A stretch of DNA of 64,000 nucleotides from Tiliqua scincoides. Its lineage: Eukaryota > Chordata > Lepidosauria > Squamata > Scincidae. Where the stretch lies: assembly GCF_035046505.1 (NCBI RefSeq), contig NC_089825.1:3897563-3961562 (forward strand), in the 5' to 3' direction. Numbering within the stretch: position 1 is the first letter of the stretch; every line of letters begins with the position of its first letter. The notes under the pieces were generated by a model. It had not been told where the DNA came from. It saw only the letters and a program-made list of their open reading frames with translations, and did no database searches. A program made the position numbers and the translations under genes. Shown here in pieces: positions 11,579 to 22,297 of this stretch.

Positions 11579-12647
11579 AGATGATCCTGTCAGCCTAGAG
11601 CCACGTGGGCTGTTCTCCTCGAGAGCTGAGCCGCCGTGCTCCTTGAATTGCAACATGGAAGTGATGCGGGAGGACCAGCGGGTTGCAAAGCCTCCCAGAG
11701 CCACAGTGGGCATCTGTGCCCCCCTGTGTGAGAGAGACACTAGTGTGGAGGCACGTCCAGTCACCCTCCAGCAAAGGAATAGAACACGGGAGAGGCCGTA
11801 CGTGTGCCCAGAGTGCGGCAAGAGCTTCATGTTACGCATCAATTACATCATCCACCAGCGCAACCACCTCAAGGAGGGCCCATATGAGTGCCATGCCTGC
11901 GACCTCAGCTTCCGCCTCAAGCAGCAGTTCTTGCTACACCAGCGGCTGCACACTGCAAGGCGAGGGGTGGCTCCTCCACCCCGCCGTGGACAGGCCTTCC
12001 CTGACAAGCGCAGCCACAAGCCACAGGCCAGGCCGCCTCCGCCTCCTGGGAAGCCCTACAAGTGCAGCGAGTGTGAGAGCAGCTTCAGTCACAAGTCCAG
12101 CTTGAGTAAGCATCAGATCACGCATGTGGGTGAGCGGCCATATGCCTGCAGTGAGTGCCGCAAGAGCTTTCGGCTGCAGATCTCGCTGGCAATGCACCAG
12201 CGAGTGCATGCTGGCAAGAGTGAGCTCTCCTTCATCTGCCCGCAGTGTGGAAAGGCCTTCAGCCGGCCCTCTCACCTCCTGCGGCACCAGCGGACTCACA
12301 CAGGTGAGCGGCCCTACAAGTGCAGCCAGTGTGACAAGACCTTCAGTGAGAAGTCTAAGCTGACTAACCACTACCGAGTACACACTCGTGAGCGCCCCCA
12401 TGCCTGCAGCGAATGTGGCAAAGGCTTCATCCGGAAGCACCATCTGTTGGAACACCAGCGCATCCACACTGGGGAGCGACCATACCACTGTGCTGAGTGT
12501 GGGAAGAATTTCACCCAGAAGCACCACCTGCTGGAGCACCAGCGGGCTCACACTGGCGAGCGCCCCTACCCCTGCACGGAATGCGCCAAGTGCTTCCGCT
12601 ATAAACAGTCGCTTAAGTACCACTTACGGACACACATGGGGGAATGA
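11521..12647 (+). CDS. Gene A last exon: nine C2H2 zinc fingers
   Basis: The exon starts after CTGCCACAAG in phase 1 and ends at TGA 12645-12647. It begins DDGIVIKMEEE and runs into a poly-Glu tract coded by a purine-rich microsatellite (about 11542-11584), with another Psi-K-x-E site (I-K-M-E). Nine complete C2H2 fingers follow, from YVCPECGKSF (about 11800) to YPCTECAKCFRYKQSL (about 12568). Linkers are standard HTGERPY type between the later fingers, while fingers 2-3 are separated by a Pro/Arg-rich spacer. All Cys and His ligands are present, so DNA binding is likely. The fingers with helices EKSKLTNH and YKQSLK recur in gene D. Confidence 0.95.
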
Positions 12648-12880
12648 GGGCTGCTCCCTACTCATCCAATGCCTGGCATTGGGACAGAGGACCAACGGGG
12701 GCAGGGGAGTCCTTCATGCATACCCTTCTACCCCCAGGAGCACAGACTTATGGCCTGTTCTCTTACATAAATAACGGGTTCAGAATCAAACTAACCACAC
12801 CTGCTGGCACAGTGATGCTTGCCAGACCTGAATTCTCCTCTTTGCTTCTGCCCTCCCCACCCCATTCTGTTCTTTTTGAT

Positions 12881-12886
12881 AATAAA
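12881..12886 (+). terminator. Poly(A) signal of gene A
   Basis: AATAAA 234 bp after the stop codon, followed by a T-rich stretch. It gives a short 3' UTR. Confidence 0.75.
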
Positions 12887-12905
12887 TGTGGAGTCTGATT
12901 TATTT

Positions 12906-13825
12906 GGTAAGCAAATGCCTTCAGGTTTCAAGTTTGTCTCCTTAACTGTTGGAACTTTGCATCTTGGAAAACAGCTGGGTGAACTGAAGGGGATTGTGGT
13001 GGTGGGGGGAATCAGGAAAGGATCAAGTTCTGAGATAGTGAATTGTGCCAACTTGACATGTTTAGACTTGAGGGTAGATCCAAGGGAACCAACTAAGCAG
13101 GGCCTGTAGAATCCCCACATCCTAAACTTTTCCACTGGATGTGCATATCAAAATTCACTGTGCAAACTGGAGCGTCTTTACATTCTAGTTGCACAGTTTG
13201 GAGTTCTTGGTGTGTTTGGCAGGATTTGATTTGTCCCAGTTTGCTTTTTCTTCTGGGAAAGAAGGTAGGGATTCAGATACTGGGGAGAGGGCAAAAGGTG
13301 AGCTGAAGGAAGAAAACCCTGTCTCTGTTACCCTGAAGGCCTCCAGATGTATTCCTTCTCTTGCTAATAACACATTGGAAGCAACTTTAAGGCAGATCAC
13401 TGTTCCATCCCTGCTTACTCAGACTAGAAGCAGCTCTCTGGAGCCTTTGTCAGTTTGGGCTGGAGATGCTGGGGACTGAACCTTGGGACCTGGTGTGCAA
13501 ACTGTGCGCTCTCTCCATGAGCTGTTGCCCAGATGCATGTGCTCAGGAATGTTTTGGAACTTTGGACCATGAGAGCTAGGATCTGGGTTCTCAGAATCTG
13601 GTAGATTTTATCGTTGTGCATGCTTATTTATCCTTGGGTAGATAGATGGTGTAAATGGTGTTTTACAAAGAGTGCATAAACAGGTTGATGATACCGATGT
13701 AAGGGGAACAGCGGAGGGGAGGAGGAATGGGATGGGAGGAGTGGTAAACAGGGAATACACCTGTGATTTGTGCATTGGGAACAGCAAAGGAGATATTGTA
13801 ATGTGCGGCATGCACTAGGATGATG
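12906..13825. other. Intergenic, unassigned
   Basis: Spacer after gene A. I see no exon and no recognisable repeat. Confidence 0.3.
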
Positions 13826-13833
13826 TTCTAGAT

Positions 13834-14048
13834 CAGTGATTTTCAACCACTGTGCTGCAGCACATTGGTGTGCCGTGAATGTACCATAGGAGTTTGGGGG
13901 ATGATCATATATTAATAGGGCCATTGGGAAATGTGAGCCCCCTACTAGCAGCAACATGTGTCTTCTGAACTGTCAAAATCGATGGTGGGCCTTGACAATT
14001 TAGTGCCTTCTCAGTGTGTCATGAAATGAAAAGGGGTGAAAATCACTG
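13834..14048. mobile_element. hAT-type MITE with 8-bp TSD
   Basis: 215 bp, with ends CAGTGATTTTCAACC and its complement GGTGAAAATCACTG. The 8-bp target duplication TTCTAGAT (13826-13833 and 14049-14056) is exact. There is no coding capacity. The same family is at 35388-35601. Confidence 0.9.
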
Positions 14049-14056
14049 TTCTAGAT

Positions 14057-15274
14057 CATAGCTTCTAAATGCTGAAAAGTGTGTAAGCCTTTTCCATGAC
14101 CTCTGAGGATAAAACAAGGGAGGTGGAATGTAGTAGTGATTCATATTTTCCTCAGCCCAGATCCAGAAGCCTCTGAAGTACTCATCGTGGACAGTAAGCA
14201 TCTCTAACTTTTCTTGGCCAAGGAGTGCGTGAACATAACAGCTGAAGACTGTGGGAGTCATTCTCTCTGCTTAAACACATTTCTTTCTGCTGCAGACAGT
14301 TCTTGATTGTTAAATGCCTAATGGTTATGCTTCAAATGCATATGAATGATGGCTGCAGTGGGGCATATGGAGTTCTACGTATAATTGGGCTGCTTTGTGT
14401 TCCTCTGAAGCCTTTGAGCATGTATTTTCTCAGACAGGACACTGAGTTCTTTTGTGCCCTTCAAAACCTTGTGGTCTTTGCATTCCAGTGATTGCCAGAA
14501 AGTCCCATTATTCAGGAGCTGGCCAAAGCTCGAGTTGGAAAAGGCTCACAGCAATGCCTTAAGCTTGGGGTTCTCTGAATGCTATTGCAGGATACCAGTT
14601 CATAGCACTGGGCTAAGTTATGCCATATTTGATCTGTCATCTTGGTAGGTGTGTGATAGAAGATATAATCTGCTGGGATGGAGTGTTGCAAGCATTGAGT
14701 CCTTCTGTGGCTGCTGCATTGCTTGCCTGTAATGGTCCTGTTCTGGGAGTTTCCTCTGCTTCCCTGATTTTCTTGTCAAGGTTGCACTGCTTTTCCCCCT
14801 GCTTCCTGTGCTCACTGATAGATATCAAAGCACAGAGATTGGAGAAGGGAGTCTTTGTGCTGTATTGCTTCCCCTTTCATTCCTCTGTCATCTCTGCACG
14901 TGTGGCCAGGGGGACCACAACTTGCAGAGAATGGGTTTTTGTGTTTCTGCTGGTTTTGCTCGACTGCAAACGGAGCAGAAAAGGTGCATTGCCCGCCACT
15001 CATGAACCCAAATGTGTGGAGTGTCTTCCACAAGGAGCAAATGAAGTTGGCAGGAACTGTTCTGCTGGGTAACTCAAAGACTGGTTCTGGATTCCATGCT
15101 TCTATTCTGAGATTGTTCCTGGTTACAAGGATTTGGTCCAGACTTGGGAAACATCCCTCTTCCTCAGTAATTTGTGGCTGGCACAGCAAGGGGGAGGTTT
15201 CACCTCAGGATTCACCCTCCACCTTGGGGCCCAATCCTGTCCAGCTTTCCAGCGCTGATGCAACCCTGCCAATG
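14057..15274. other. Intergenic, unassigned
   Basis: No supported gene. The end (about 15227-15262) has a half copy of the GGGCCCAATCCT palindromic MITE seen at 28763. Confidence 0.3.
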
Positions 15275-15520
15275 TGTGGTGGGTGGGGAGGCAGGTGAGG
15301 CAGAGCTTCCCCACTGGAGTCCTTCGAAAAGCGCAGCTGCTGCCGTGTGAGTGTGCTTGAGTGCACGGTGGTGGCTGCGCTTTTCGAAGGACTCCAGTTG
15401 GGGAGGCTCTGCCTCACCTGGCTCAGACTCCAGTTGGGGAGGCTCTGCCTCAGACTTCAGGGGAGAGGCTTTGCCTCACCTCCCACAGTGGAGGCGCTTT
15501 TCGAAGGACTCCAGTGGGCA
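15275..15520. repeat. GC-rich palindromic repeat, copy 1
   Basis: Inverted arms: GGCAGGTGAGGCAGAGC on the left and the complementary GCTCTGCCTCACCTG on the right, around GCGCTTTTCGAAGGACTCCA-type inner arms. The right arm is duplicated twice more (to about 15520). The same family occurs at 16545-16690, 36998-37265 and 38360-38605, always close to a gene promoter in this window. It is probably a non-autonomous DNA transposon; the family is unknown to me. Confidence 0.7.
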
Positions 15521-15528
15521 GGCCTTGC

Positions 15529-15605
15529 GGCTGCAGTCCTATGCACACTTTCCTGAGAGTAAGCTCCATTGCAGACAATGGGGCTTACTTCAGAGTAGAC
15601 CATCA
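15529..15605. repeat. Short ~85-bp palindromic repeat, copy
   Basis: Contains the motifs CACTTTCCTGAGAGTAAGC and GGGCTTACTTCAGAGTAGAC, which pair as a near-palindrome. Other copies lie at 16303-16393, 27454-27527, 37416-37496 and 47057-47147, with a half copy at 34164-34213. I know such sequences as very common in squamate genomes but cannot name the class. Confidence 0.65.
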
Positions 15606-15859
15606 TGGGCTTGTGCTGTCCTGGGGGGCTGCTGGCTTGCTGGCCGGCCGTGCGAGCTCCAGCGGGAAGGCTTCAGGCTCCCCTCCGCTGTCCTCCCCTT
15701 GCTGGGCTCCTGCAGGGACAGCCCCGGCGCTGCCTGCAGGGATCACCTGCAGGCCCGGGAGGAGGCGGGCCGGGAGCGTGCAGCCTGCAGGAAGCTCCTC
15801 CCGCCACAGGGGGCACTGCAGCGCCGCGCACAGGCAGGGCGGGCGCCCTCGGCACGCCT

Positions 15860-16084
15860 CGCAGGCTCGCGCATGCGCGCTGCTGCCGGCCCTGACTCGC
15901 CGGAACTGCGCATGCGCGGCACCCTTGTGAGGGCGGCCGCTCTGGTGGGTGTCTCTTTCTCCCCTCAGTCGCCGCCCCGGTCGTGGGTCGCCTCAGCGCC
16001 GGACGCACCCGCCCCGCCCCTTTCGTCCAAGGAGGGGGAGGGGAGCAGAGTGGGGGGGCGCTGCTGCTGCCGCCGCCGCCGGAG
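15860..16084 (+). promoter_or_regulatory. Gene B CpG-island promoter and first exon
   Basis: A CpG-dense stretch with two NRF1-type palindromes GCGCATGCGC (15869-15878 and 15908-15917), 39 bp apart, then GC boxes. A donor-like CCGGAG|GTGAGG near 16084 would end a non-coding first exon joined to the exon at 18882. The transcription start is not determined. No TATA box was seen, as is usual for such promoters. Confidence 0.65.
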
Positions 16085-16302
16085 GTGAGGCGGGCGGGGG
16101 TCGGCCCGCCTCGGGTGCCTCCCTGTGGGGGCGGGGCCTGGTCCGTCGGGCAGGGGCGCTCCTGGGCCGCCCCGGTAGGCGGGGAGGGGTCCGCCCGGCA
16201 GCGGAGAAGGGGCGGGGGTGGCTCTCCCTGGGCCCTTCTGACCCGCCGCCTGCAGCCCTCAGGGGCCTGTCCTGCCTCGCCCCAGCAGGGCGCCTCCTGT
16301 AT

Positions 16303-16393
16303 TGGGCGCAGTCCTAAGCCCGTCTACTCTTAAGTAAGCTCCGTCGCCTTCAGTCGGGCCTACTCCCAGGAAAGCGTGCGCAGGACTGTAGCC
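16303..16393. repeat. Short ~85-bp palindromic repeat, copy
   Basis: Ends GGGCGCAGTCCTAAGCC and GCGCAGGACTGTAGCCT pair with each other, and the inner arms are TAAGTAAGCTCC and GGGCCTACTCCCAGG. It lies in intron 1 of gene B just after the CpG island. Confidence 0.65.
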
Positions 16394-16544
16394 TCAGGCC
16401 CTCTGTCAGTGGGGCTGCTGCGCGGTGGGCCCAGGCAAGGGGTCCCTTTCTTGGGGGAGTCTCTTGGTGCCTGTGGGGAAAGGACACAGAGGTGCTGCTT
16501 TTCGTGGGGAGGCTCTGTCCCACTGACTATAATGTAGGGAGGTG

Positions 16545-16690
16545 TAGTGGGTGGGGAGCAGCATTGCGCGTGGGTTGAGTGTGCTTCAGTGCCTCCCACG
16601 GCGCTGGCAGTGGCAGTGCTTTTTGGAGGACTCCAGTGGGGTGGCTCTGCCTCAACTGCCTCCCTACCCACCGCACGTCCCTACTGTGTA
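16545..16690. repeat. GC-rich palindromic repeat, half copy
   Basis: Right half of the family described at 15275: GTGCTTTTTGGAGGACTCCA, then GGTGGCTCTGCCTCAACTG and CCCACCGCACGTCCCT. It lies in intron 1 of gene B. Confidence 0.6.
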
Positions 16691-16827
16691 TCAATACAAG
16701 TTGGGGGGGTTTCTTGCTCTCACTGTGGGGCTGCACCATGGAAAGAAGACTGCAAAGGAGGGTGGTTGAGTCTGCAGGGTTTGGTTTGTTGGGAGCCATG
16801 CTTCAGACTAGAAGGGGATGACCACAG

Positions 16828-17117
16828 AACGCCAGATGCAAGGAAGGGCACCAGGTTGCAGATCTGTATGCTCCCTGAGGCATCTGGTGGGCCACTCTGA
16901 GACACAGGAAGCTGGATTACATGGTCTGATCCAGCAGCGCACTTCTTATGACTACCTGCCATGTCATAAGAACATAAGAAGAGCCCTGCTGGATCAGGCC
17001 AAAGGCCCAGCTGGTCCAGCTTCCTGTACCTCACAGTGGCCCACCAAATGCCCCAGGGAGCACAAAAGACAACAGGCACAACCTGCATCCTGGTGCCTCC
17101 CCCTGTCCTTGCATGTG
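16828..17117. mobile_element. Two CR1 3' ends, tail to tail
   Basis: A plus-strand CR1 3' UTR piece (16828-16960) is followed by a minus-strand one (16966-17117) beginning CATAAGAACATAAGAAGAGC. Both carry the GGTGGGCCACT / TGGATCAGGCC region. No coding part is left. Confidence 0.8.
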
Positions 17118-17257
17118 AAGCTGAGCAAATAGTTAAAATCCTTAGGACTGCCTGTAGCATGGTGGCAGAGCACATGCAGTGTATGCCGAAGGCTCTCAGA
17201 TTGATCTCTAGCTTCCACAGTTAGGAAAGCTGTCAGGTGCCAGGCAAGACTCTATGC

Positions 17258-17713
17258 CAGGGATGCCCAAACCCCGGCCTTGGGGCCATTTGCGGCCCTC
17301 GAGGACTCCCAATCTGGCCCTCAGGGAGACCCCAGTCTCCAATGAGCCTCTGGCCCTCCAGAGACTTGCTGGAGCCCGTGCTGGCCTGATGCAACTTCTC
17401 TCAGTGTGACAGCCAAGTGTTCGACCTCTTACATGAGCTGTGGGACGAGGGCTCACTCCACTGCTTGCTGTTTCACATCTGTGATGCAGCAGTGGCAGCA
17501 AAGGAAAGGCCGACTTTGCTTTGTGCAATGCCTTTTATAGGCCTTGAGCTATTGCAAGACTTTCATTCATTCATATAAGTTACATCTCTAATATATTCAT
17601 TTATGTAAATTTATTCAAATTTGAAATGTAAATTAATTCTATTTTTTCCTGGCCCCTGACACAGTGTCTGAGAGTTGATGTGGCCCTCCTGCCAAAAAGT
17701 TTGGACACCCCTG
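17258..17713 (+). mobile_element. hAT-type MITE, 456 bp, exact 8-bp TSD
   Basis: Ends CAGGGATGCCCAAAC and GTTTGGACACCCCTG are inverted repeats. The target duplication CTCTATGC (17250-17257 and 17714-17721) is exact. Another copy lies inverted at 35749-36207. Confidence 0.92.
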
Positions 17714-17828
17714 CTCTATGCCAAAGGCCTTGGAGAGTCAGTAGATATGGGAGACACCACTGGCTCCAACCAGCAACATGGATCGCTCTTGAGATGTTTT
17801 ATCCTCTGTGCCCAACTTTGCTTTACAG

Positions 17829-18045
17829 CAGTAGTTCCCAAACTTTTTAAAAGCTGCTGCCTGATTTACAAATGCCAAGGGATGTGGCTGTAATGGTGAT
17901 TAGGCAACTGTGATCTCCCGAAGTAGCAACTTGTTTAACCCTTGATATATATAGCATAATTTGTCCTAACAGTTTAGCAACCTACCAAAAATGGGGTCAC
18001 TATGACCCACTGGTGGGTCCCAAACCCACAGTTTGGGAACTATTG
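17829..18045. mobile_element. hAT-type MITE, 217 bp
   Basis: Ends CAGTAGTTCCCAAAC and GTTTGGGAACTATTG pair as inverted repeats, with an inner GACCCAC motif shared with the element at 34044-34539. The flanking 8-mers match only in part, so the insertion is older. Confidence 0.75.
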
Positions 18046-18881
18046 CTCTAGGAACGAGATGGAAAGGAGAACATGCATTTTTTAAACTTGGTTTTATCCA
18101 TTTATTATGCTTATAAACCACTTTTCTGCCACCCTGTTCAGCATTGTTTAGAATTTAAAGTAACGATGTATATCTAATACATGATTCAAAAGTGAAAGTG
18201 ATGAGGAGGGAAGCAGAGGTAAGCAAGTTCAGGTACCAATTGTCATATAATGGGCTTGGTCTATCCCTGCTCAGATTCATGCAGGAGGTGGTGTGAAGGC
18301 TGATAGTTCTAGAGTGTGAGCAGGCAAGAAAAATGTTGGGTAATTATCCTAGAAGAAGCTCAGGCATATCTCTTTCCCACGTTAAGGGGGACATCTAATG
18401 AACTTTCTACATGTCTAAGAATTCATGTTAGCAGTGTGTGGGTTGCCATCCCCCTGCCCCATATACTCCCTACTATTATGCGATTGGTTTAGGTTTGCTA
18501 CTTTTCCCTTGTGAATAAATACTTGAGGGTGTTGAACCTACCCACACAGAGCTTGTTTTTTCTGCTTTTGACCAGTTGTATACTAAGGGTATATATACAA
18601 CCATGTAGAGGAATGTGTCCCATGTAAATAGCTGGTTGGTACTAAAAGTTTTTCAGTGCAAAATGTACCTGAATTGTGTGGAGAAAATTAAATTTGATGA
18701 GCATGTGTATGTAAGAACCAGTCCTGAGTATTGCATGATTGTCAGATGCTCCAACTTATAACTGTAAACATAAAATCCATGATGTTCAAGAAAGAGAACC
18801 TGTTTGTGTCTTTGGGTCATGGGGAGTTTCACATCAAAATAAATGAACCTAATTGAGGGTTTTCTTGCTCTTTGCAAGCAG
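18046..18881. other. Gene B intron 1, unassigned
   Basis: AT-rich intron sequence before the DUF3669 exon. No clear element was identified. Confidence 0.3.
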
Positions 18882-19271
18882 CCTCATTGTTGCAACATGG
18901 AGCCCCAGCAGCCAGTGCCTTTGCAGCCCGAACAGAGTTTTGTCAGAGATGCCAAACAGAACACAGCTGAGCTCTCTCTTTGGACTGTGGTGGCTGCAAT
19001 CCAGGCTGTGGAGAGGAAAGTGGATTCTCATGCTACTCGACTGTTAAACCTTGAGAGGAGAATGGTGACCAATGAGAAGAAATATGTGGACTGCGAGAAT
19101 GCTGTGGTGGATTTTGGCAACCAAATGGAGTGCAAGTTGACTGCTTTGGGGACTTTGATCCAGGAATACGGGCTGCTGCAGAGAAGGTTGGAGAACATGG
19201 AGAACCTGCTGAAGAACCAGAATTTTTGGATCCTTAGGTTACCCCCAGGCTTCAAAGGAGAGATCCCCAAG
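18882..19271 (+). CDS. Gene B exon 2: DUF3669 (HUB) domain
   Basis: The acceptor TTTGCAAGCAG precedes 18882, the start codon is at 18897 ([13 protein letters not shown]), and the donor GTAAGA follows 19271 in phase 0. The 125 codons contain the hallmarks of the DUF3669 domain found N-terminal to KRAB in ZNF282/ZNF777-type proteins: [12 protein letters not shown], a coiled-coil-like heptad stretch (about residues 40-90), [19 protein letters not shown] and FWILRLPPG. An in-frame ATG at 18843 lies in the intron and is not used in this model. The domain is thought to mediate protein contacts; its exact partner here is unknown. Confidence 0.93.
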
Positions 19272-19599
19272 GTAAGATTTTGAGTCTTACTTGTGAAAGC
19301 CCTCAGTTCTCATGACTCCAGTGGCTGTTGCCATTATACTAATGAGCTGATAGCTGGAAGTTTGTGTTCTTGATCCCTGCTTCCTGATCTTTGTGCAGCT
19401 ACCAGTTCATAACAGAACTTGTTCCCTTATCCCTTGACTGCTAGGATTACTTGAGAGCTTTTGATGATGCACTTTGTATAAGACATTTTGAAAGTCTTCA
19501 TGTCAACATCAACTGGATCACCTCCATACGCTCTAAAAGAACTCCAGAAGATTAGTGAGGCAGAATTTTTCTTTGCAGACGTCACGCTGATTATCCTTC

Positions 19600-19870
19600 A
19601 GTAAGGCTTATCCTTCTATCTAGATGCTTAATAATTTTGTCTTTGCTTGTGCTTTGTACTAGATTACCCAGAACAGAAGTAGAGCTGACATGCCTGTAAT
19701 TTTCTAGAACCCTTTTTAAAACATAGTGTTACATTGGCCACCTTCATGTCCTCTGTCATGGATGCCAATTTAAGGGACAAGTTACGTGTTTTTGTTAGAA
19801 GATCAGCAGTTTCACATTAGAGTACACAATAAATTCTTAGTTGGGTGCTGCCGAGATCCAGTGATCAGTT
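19600..19870 (-). mobile_element. Old CR1-like LINE fragment
   Basis: The minus-strand translation has a decayed block resembling CR1 (HEGGQCNT...FKKGS), i.e. the finger region just before the YRPVSL motif. Heavily mutated. Confidence 0.45.
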
Positions 19871-20028
19871 ATGTTCTCTAGGGCATATTGACAAATTAAA
19901 ATGATCTGTTGTATTCTGTTGACTTGGCTTTTCATATTCCCTACCTGTAAAGGTCAGCTAAGGCACAGATATTTGCCCTACATCCATCTTTTTTGTTCTC
20001 ATTTGAGCAAGACACAAACACTGGTTAA

Positions 20029-20101
20029 GCCATTTCTGCCCAATGTTGCATGTACGCAACAGGGATCAAATGTGTACACCCGTGGGCTGGGCAGAAATGG
20101 G
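20029..20101. mobile_element. Small palindromic MITE, piggyBac-like flanks
   Basis: 73 bp with inverted ends GCCATTTCTGCCCA and TGGGCAGAAATGG. It is flanked by TTAA (20025-20028) and TTGA (20102-20105), which suggests the TTAA target of piggyBac elements with one mutation. Confidence 0.5.
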
Positions 20102-20105
20102 TTGA

Positions 20106-21699
20106 GATGGGAACCATAGTGGCATTGATTAAGATACAGCACTTAACAATAAAGCACTTAAGGACTGATAAAAATAGTTAAAGACTAAAAATTCAGTTCG
20201 GAGAGGGGAGGAAGCATGATATTCAAGACTGGCTTACAATGTACGAAGCCTGTTGAAGAGATGAACAGTAGTGTGTCTTCACAGAGCTGTAGTTATATAT
20301 GGACGAACAGATGACTTGTGGATTTATTTGTAAGACTGGAATTACAAATTACAAACAGTATCCATTATTGTTAGCAGTGTTAATAACAATCTGGTTTTTG
20401 ACAACAACAACAAAATTTCAAATAGGTTCACGCAGCGAAAGAAAGGAATGAAAAGATTGTTTCCTGTGCCAAGAAACACAAAGGAGATGCCAGTCACAGG
20501 CTCTGGAGGGACAGTTTACTGGAGCGAATAGGGATACTTGCATACCGAAGAACCAGCATTTTAAAGCTTCTTCTTTCCTCAATTCAGGGATGAGATTTTG
20601 TTTGTCTTAATTCTTTCTTCATTTTTGCTTTCGATACAAGTTGAGTTTGGGAGTGCCTGTTGAAGGTCTTCTGTGGTGTTTCTATTGACGTTTACAATAT
20701 TCTCCATCTTTGGTGGCAAACTCAGTTCCCAGGCTTATCTGCAGTTCCGCTTTTTCAGACGGTGGCAGATTTGACCTGTAGTAAGTGTTACAAGATGTGT
20801 GTTTACTTAGCACATGTGGATACTGTGTAATTGAAATGGTACTGAGGAAATGACTTGTTTGTCCACTTCAGGCTAATAGCAAAGATTCTTTTTCTTCAGC
20901 GAGAAGGGTCCTCATGTGCTTGATGTTGTGGACATCTGAACTGCCTGCACTATCAGTAATGTAATGTTTTCCTGTCCTTCTCTTAGTAACAAATAGTTAC
21001 TAACCAGGAGGACCAGGTGGCCTGTCTGCAGGCTCCGTAGCTTCAGCTGACCCAAGGCACAACTCATCTGCTTCTTGAGCCTGGGGGTGGATGACCTCCT
21101 GCTGAATGATGCCTGCTGCTGTGTCTTTCCTTGGATGTTCAGGAAGGCACAGACAAAGCTGAGTACCATATGAAATCCTTGGCTTCACCCGTTGAGGGTA
21201 ACCTGCCTGGAAGCATTCTGTACCTCTTACTGAAGGCCTGATGGGTCAGCTTTGGGTAACAGATGGACTACTTTGGGTGCTATAAGATGCTTCTCAACTT
21301 AGGTCAATTCTGCATTACGAAAACTACATTTCTGGTTTCAAAATCAGTGGTACAAATTTGTTTACATTTACAACATAGGATTTTTGTAGAATTTAGAAGT
21401 GTTGGCCAGTAACAATGAGGTTTTATTAGTGGTGTGAACCCTCTTTGTAGAGATGAGGGCCCTTTGTGAATGGTGCTTGAATTTTTCAGACTTGTGTCCA
21501 CCACCATGAGGACTAGAAATATTGCCTAAAATATATAAAACTGGGGATATTTAGGAATCCAGGTTGTGCCCAGGTCCAGTTCTCTATATAGAATGTGAAT
21601 GGCTGAGCCATGGGAAGAGATGCGCCAAGAGGTAGGCTTAGGCTACTTTGTCAGAAACACACATTCACTCCCTGCACGCATGTGGCTCACATGCCAAGG
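20106..21699. other. Gene B intron 2, unassigned
   Basis: No exon supported. An 85-aa open frame on the minus strand (20912-21169) has no recognisable family and is most likely chance. Confidence 0.3.
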
Positions 21700-21940
21700 G
21701 TCTTCCTAGGTCATTTGCAGTACAATATACACATTTTTTAAATGTTTCTTGAGCACAGGACTGTGTGTGATTCTTCTCCTCCCCCCCCCCATCCTCACAG
21801 CAAATCTGTGAGGTAGATTGGGCCAGAAGATAGTAACAGGCTCAAAATCCCATAGTGAATTTCCTGGGTGAGTGGAGATTTGAACTTCTGCCTCCACGAC
21901 TAGTCCAGTGCTCTCCCCGCTGTGCCATACTGGCTCTTCC
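21700..21940 (-). mobile_element. tRNA-derived SINE (MIR/Sauria-like)
   Basis: Read on the minus strand it starts near 21940 with an A-box-like TGGCACAGCGG, then a B-box-like AGTTCAAATCTC. It runs into the conserved ACCTCACAG...TGTGAGGAT body seen in squamate tRNA-type SINEs. A C-rich run interrupts it near 21780. Confidence 0.6.
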
Positions 21941-22297
21941 TTGCTTCTAATGTGGGCCCCAGGCGCCTTCCCTTCTGACCAGCACTCAAGCAGCAACAAA
22001 ATGTTTCCCGAGCTTACGGGGCTGTGACATGTGAGGGAGAAGGTTCATCAGCCAGGTCAGACAATACTCGCCATTTCCCCATCTGTTAATAACATTATTA
22101 GGGATTTCGGAAACCCACATTAATAACTTGCAAGAAATTTCCTTTGAATGGTAGCAGGGGAGGGACTCTGTTGGTGTGGAACCCTCCTCTATCTCATCAA
22201 AAGGTGGGAGCTGCACCTCCAGGGGGTGGGGGAAGGATGTTTGGTGCAAGGGAATAAGCACTGTCTTCAATGATGCTTCAAGGGGTTAGGAAAACTG

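Larger units (their letters stand above)
4991..12905 (+). other. Gene A: KRAB zinc-finger gene, 3' part
   Basis: Gene-level entry. Three exons are visible: KRAB-B 4991-5104, acidic exon 10490-10741 and finger exon 11521-12647, all joined in phase 1. The poly(A) signal is at 12881. The DUF3669 and KRAB-A exons expected upstream are not found in 1-4990 and must lie left of the window. The family (DUF3669-KRAB-C2H2, as ZNF282/ZNF398/ZNF777) is inferred from the KRAB-B exon, the IKTEEP/IKMEE acidic exons, and close likeness to genes B and D. The predicted product is a nuclear DNA-binding transcription regulator. The first visible intron (5105-10489) holds a 3.3-kb LINE in sense orientation. I cannot say which mammalian gene is the ortholog. 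Confidence 0.85.

Noticed and set aside
11934-12623. Minus-strand 229-codon frame
   Set aside because: Antisense shadow of the gene A fingers, with repetitive Leu/Val/Thr-rich composition.
15351-16088. Open frames of up to 245 codons in the CpG region
   Set aside because: Stops are rare because of GC content; the stretch includes two repeat families and no protein motif.
21700-21940. tRNA gene
   Set aside because: A- and B-box-like motifs are present, but the cloverleaf is not, and the body matches a SINE.
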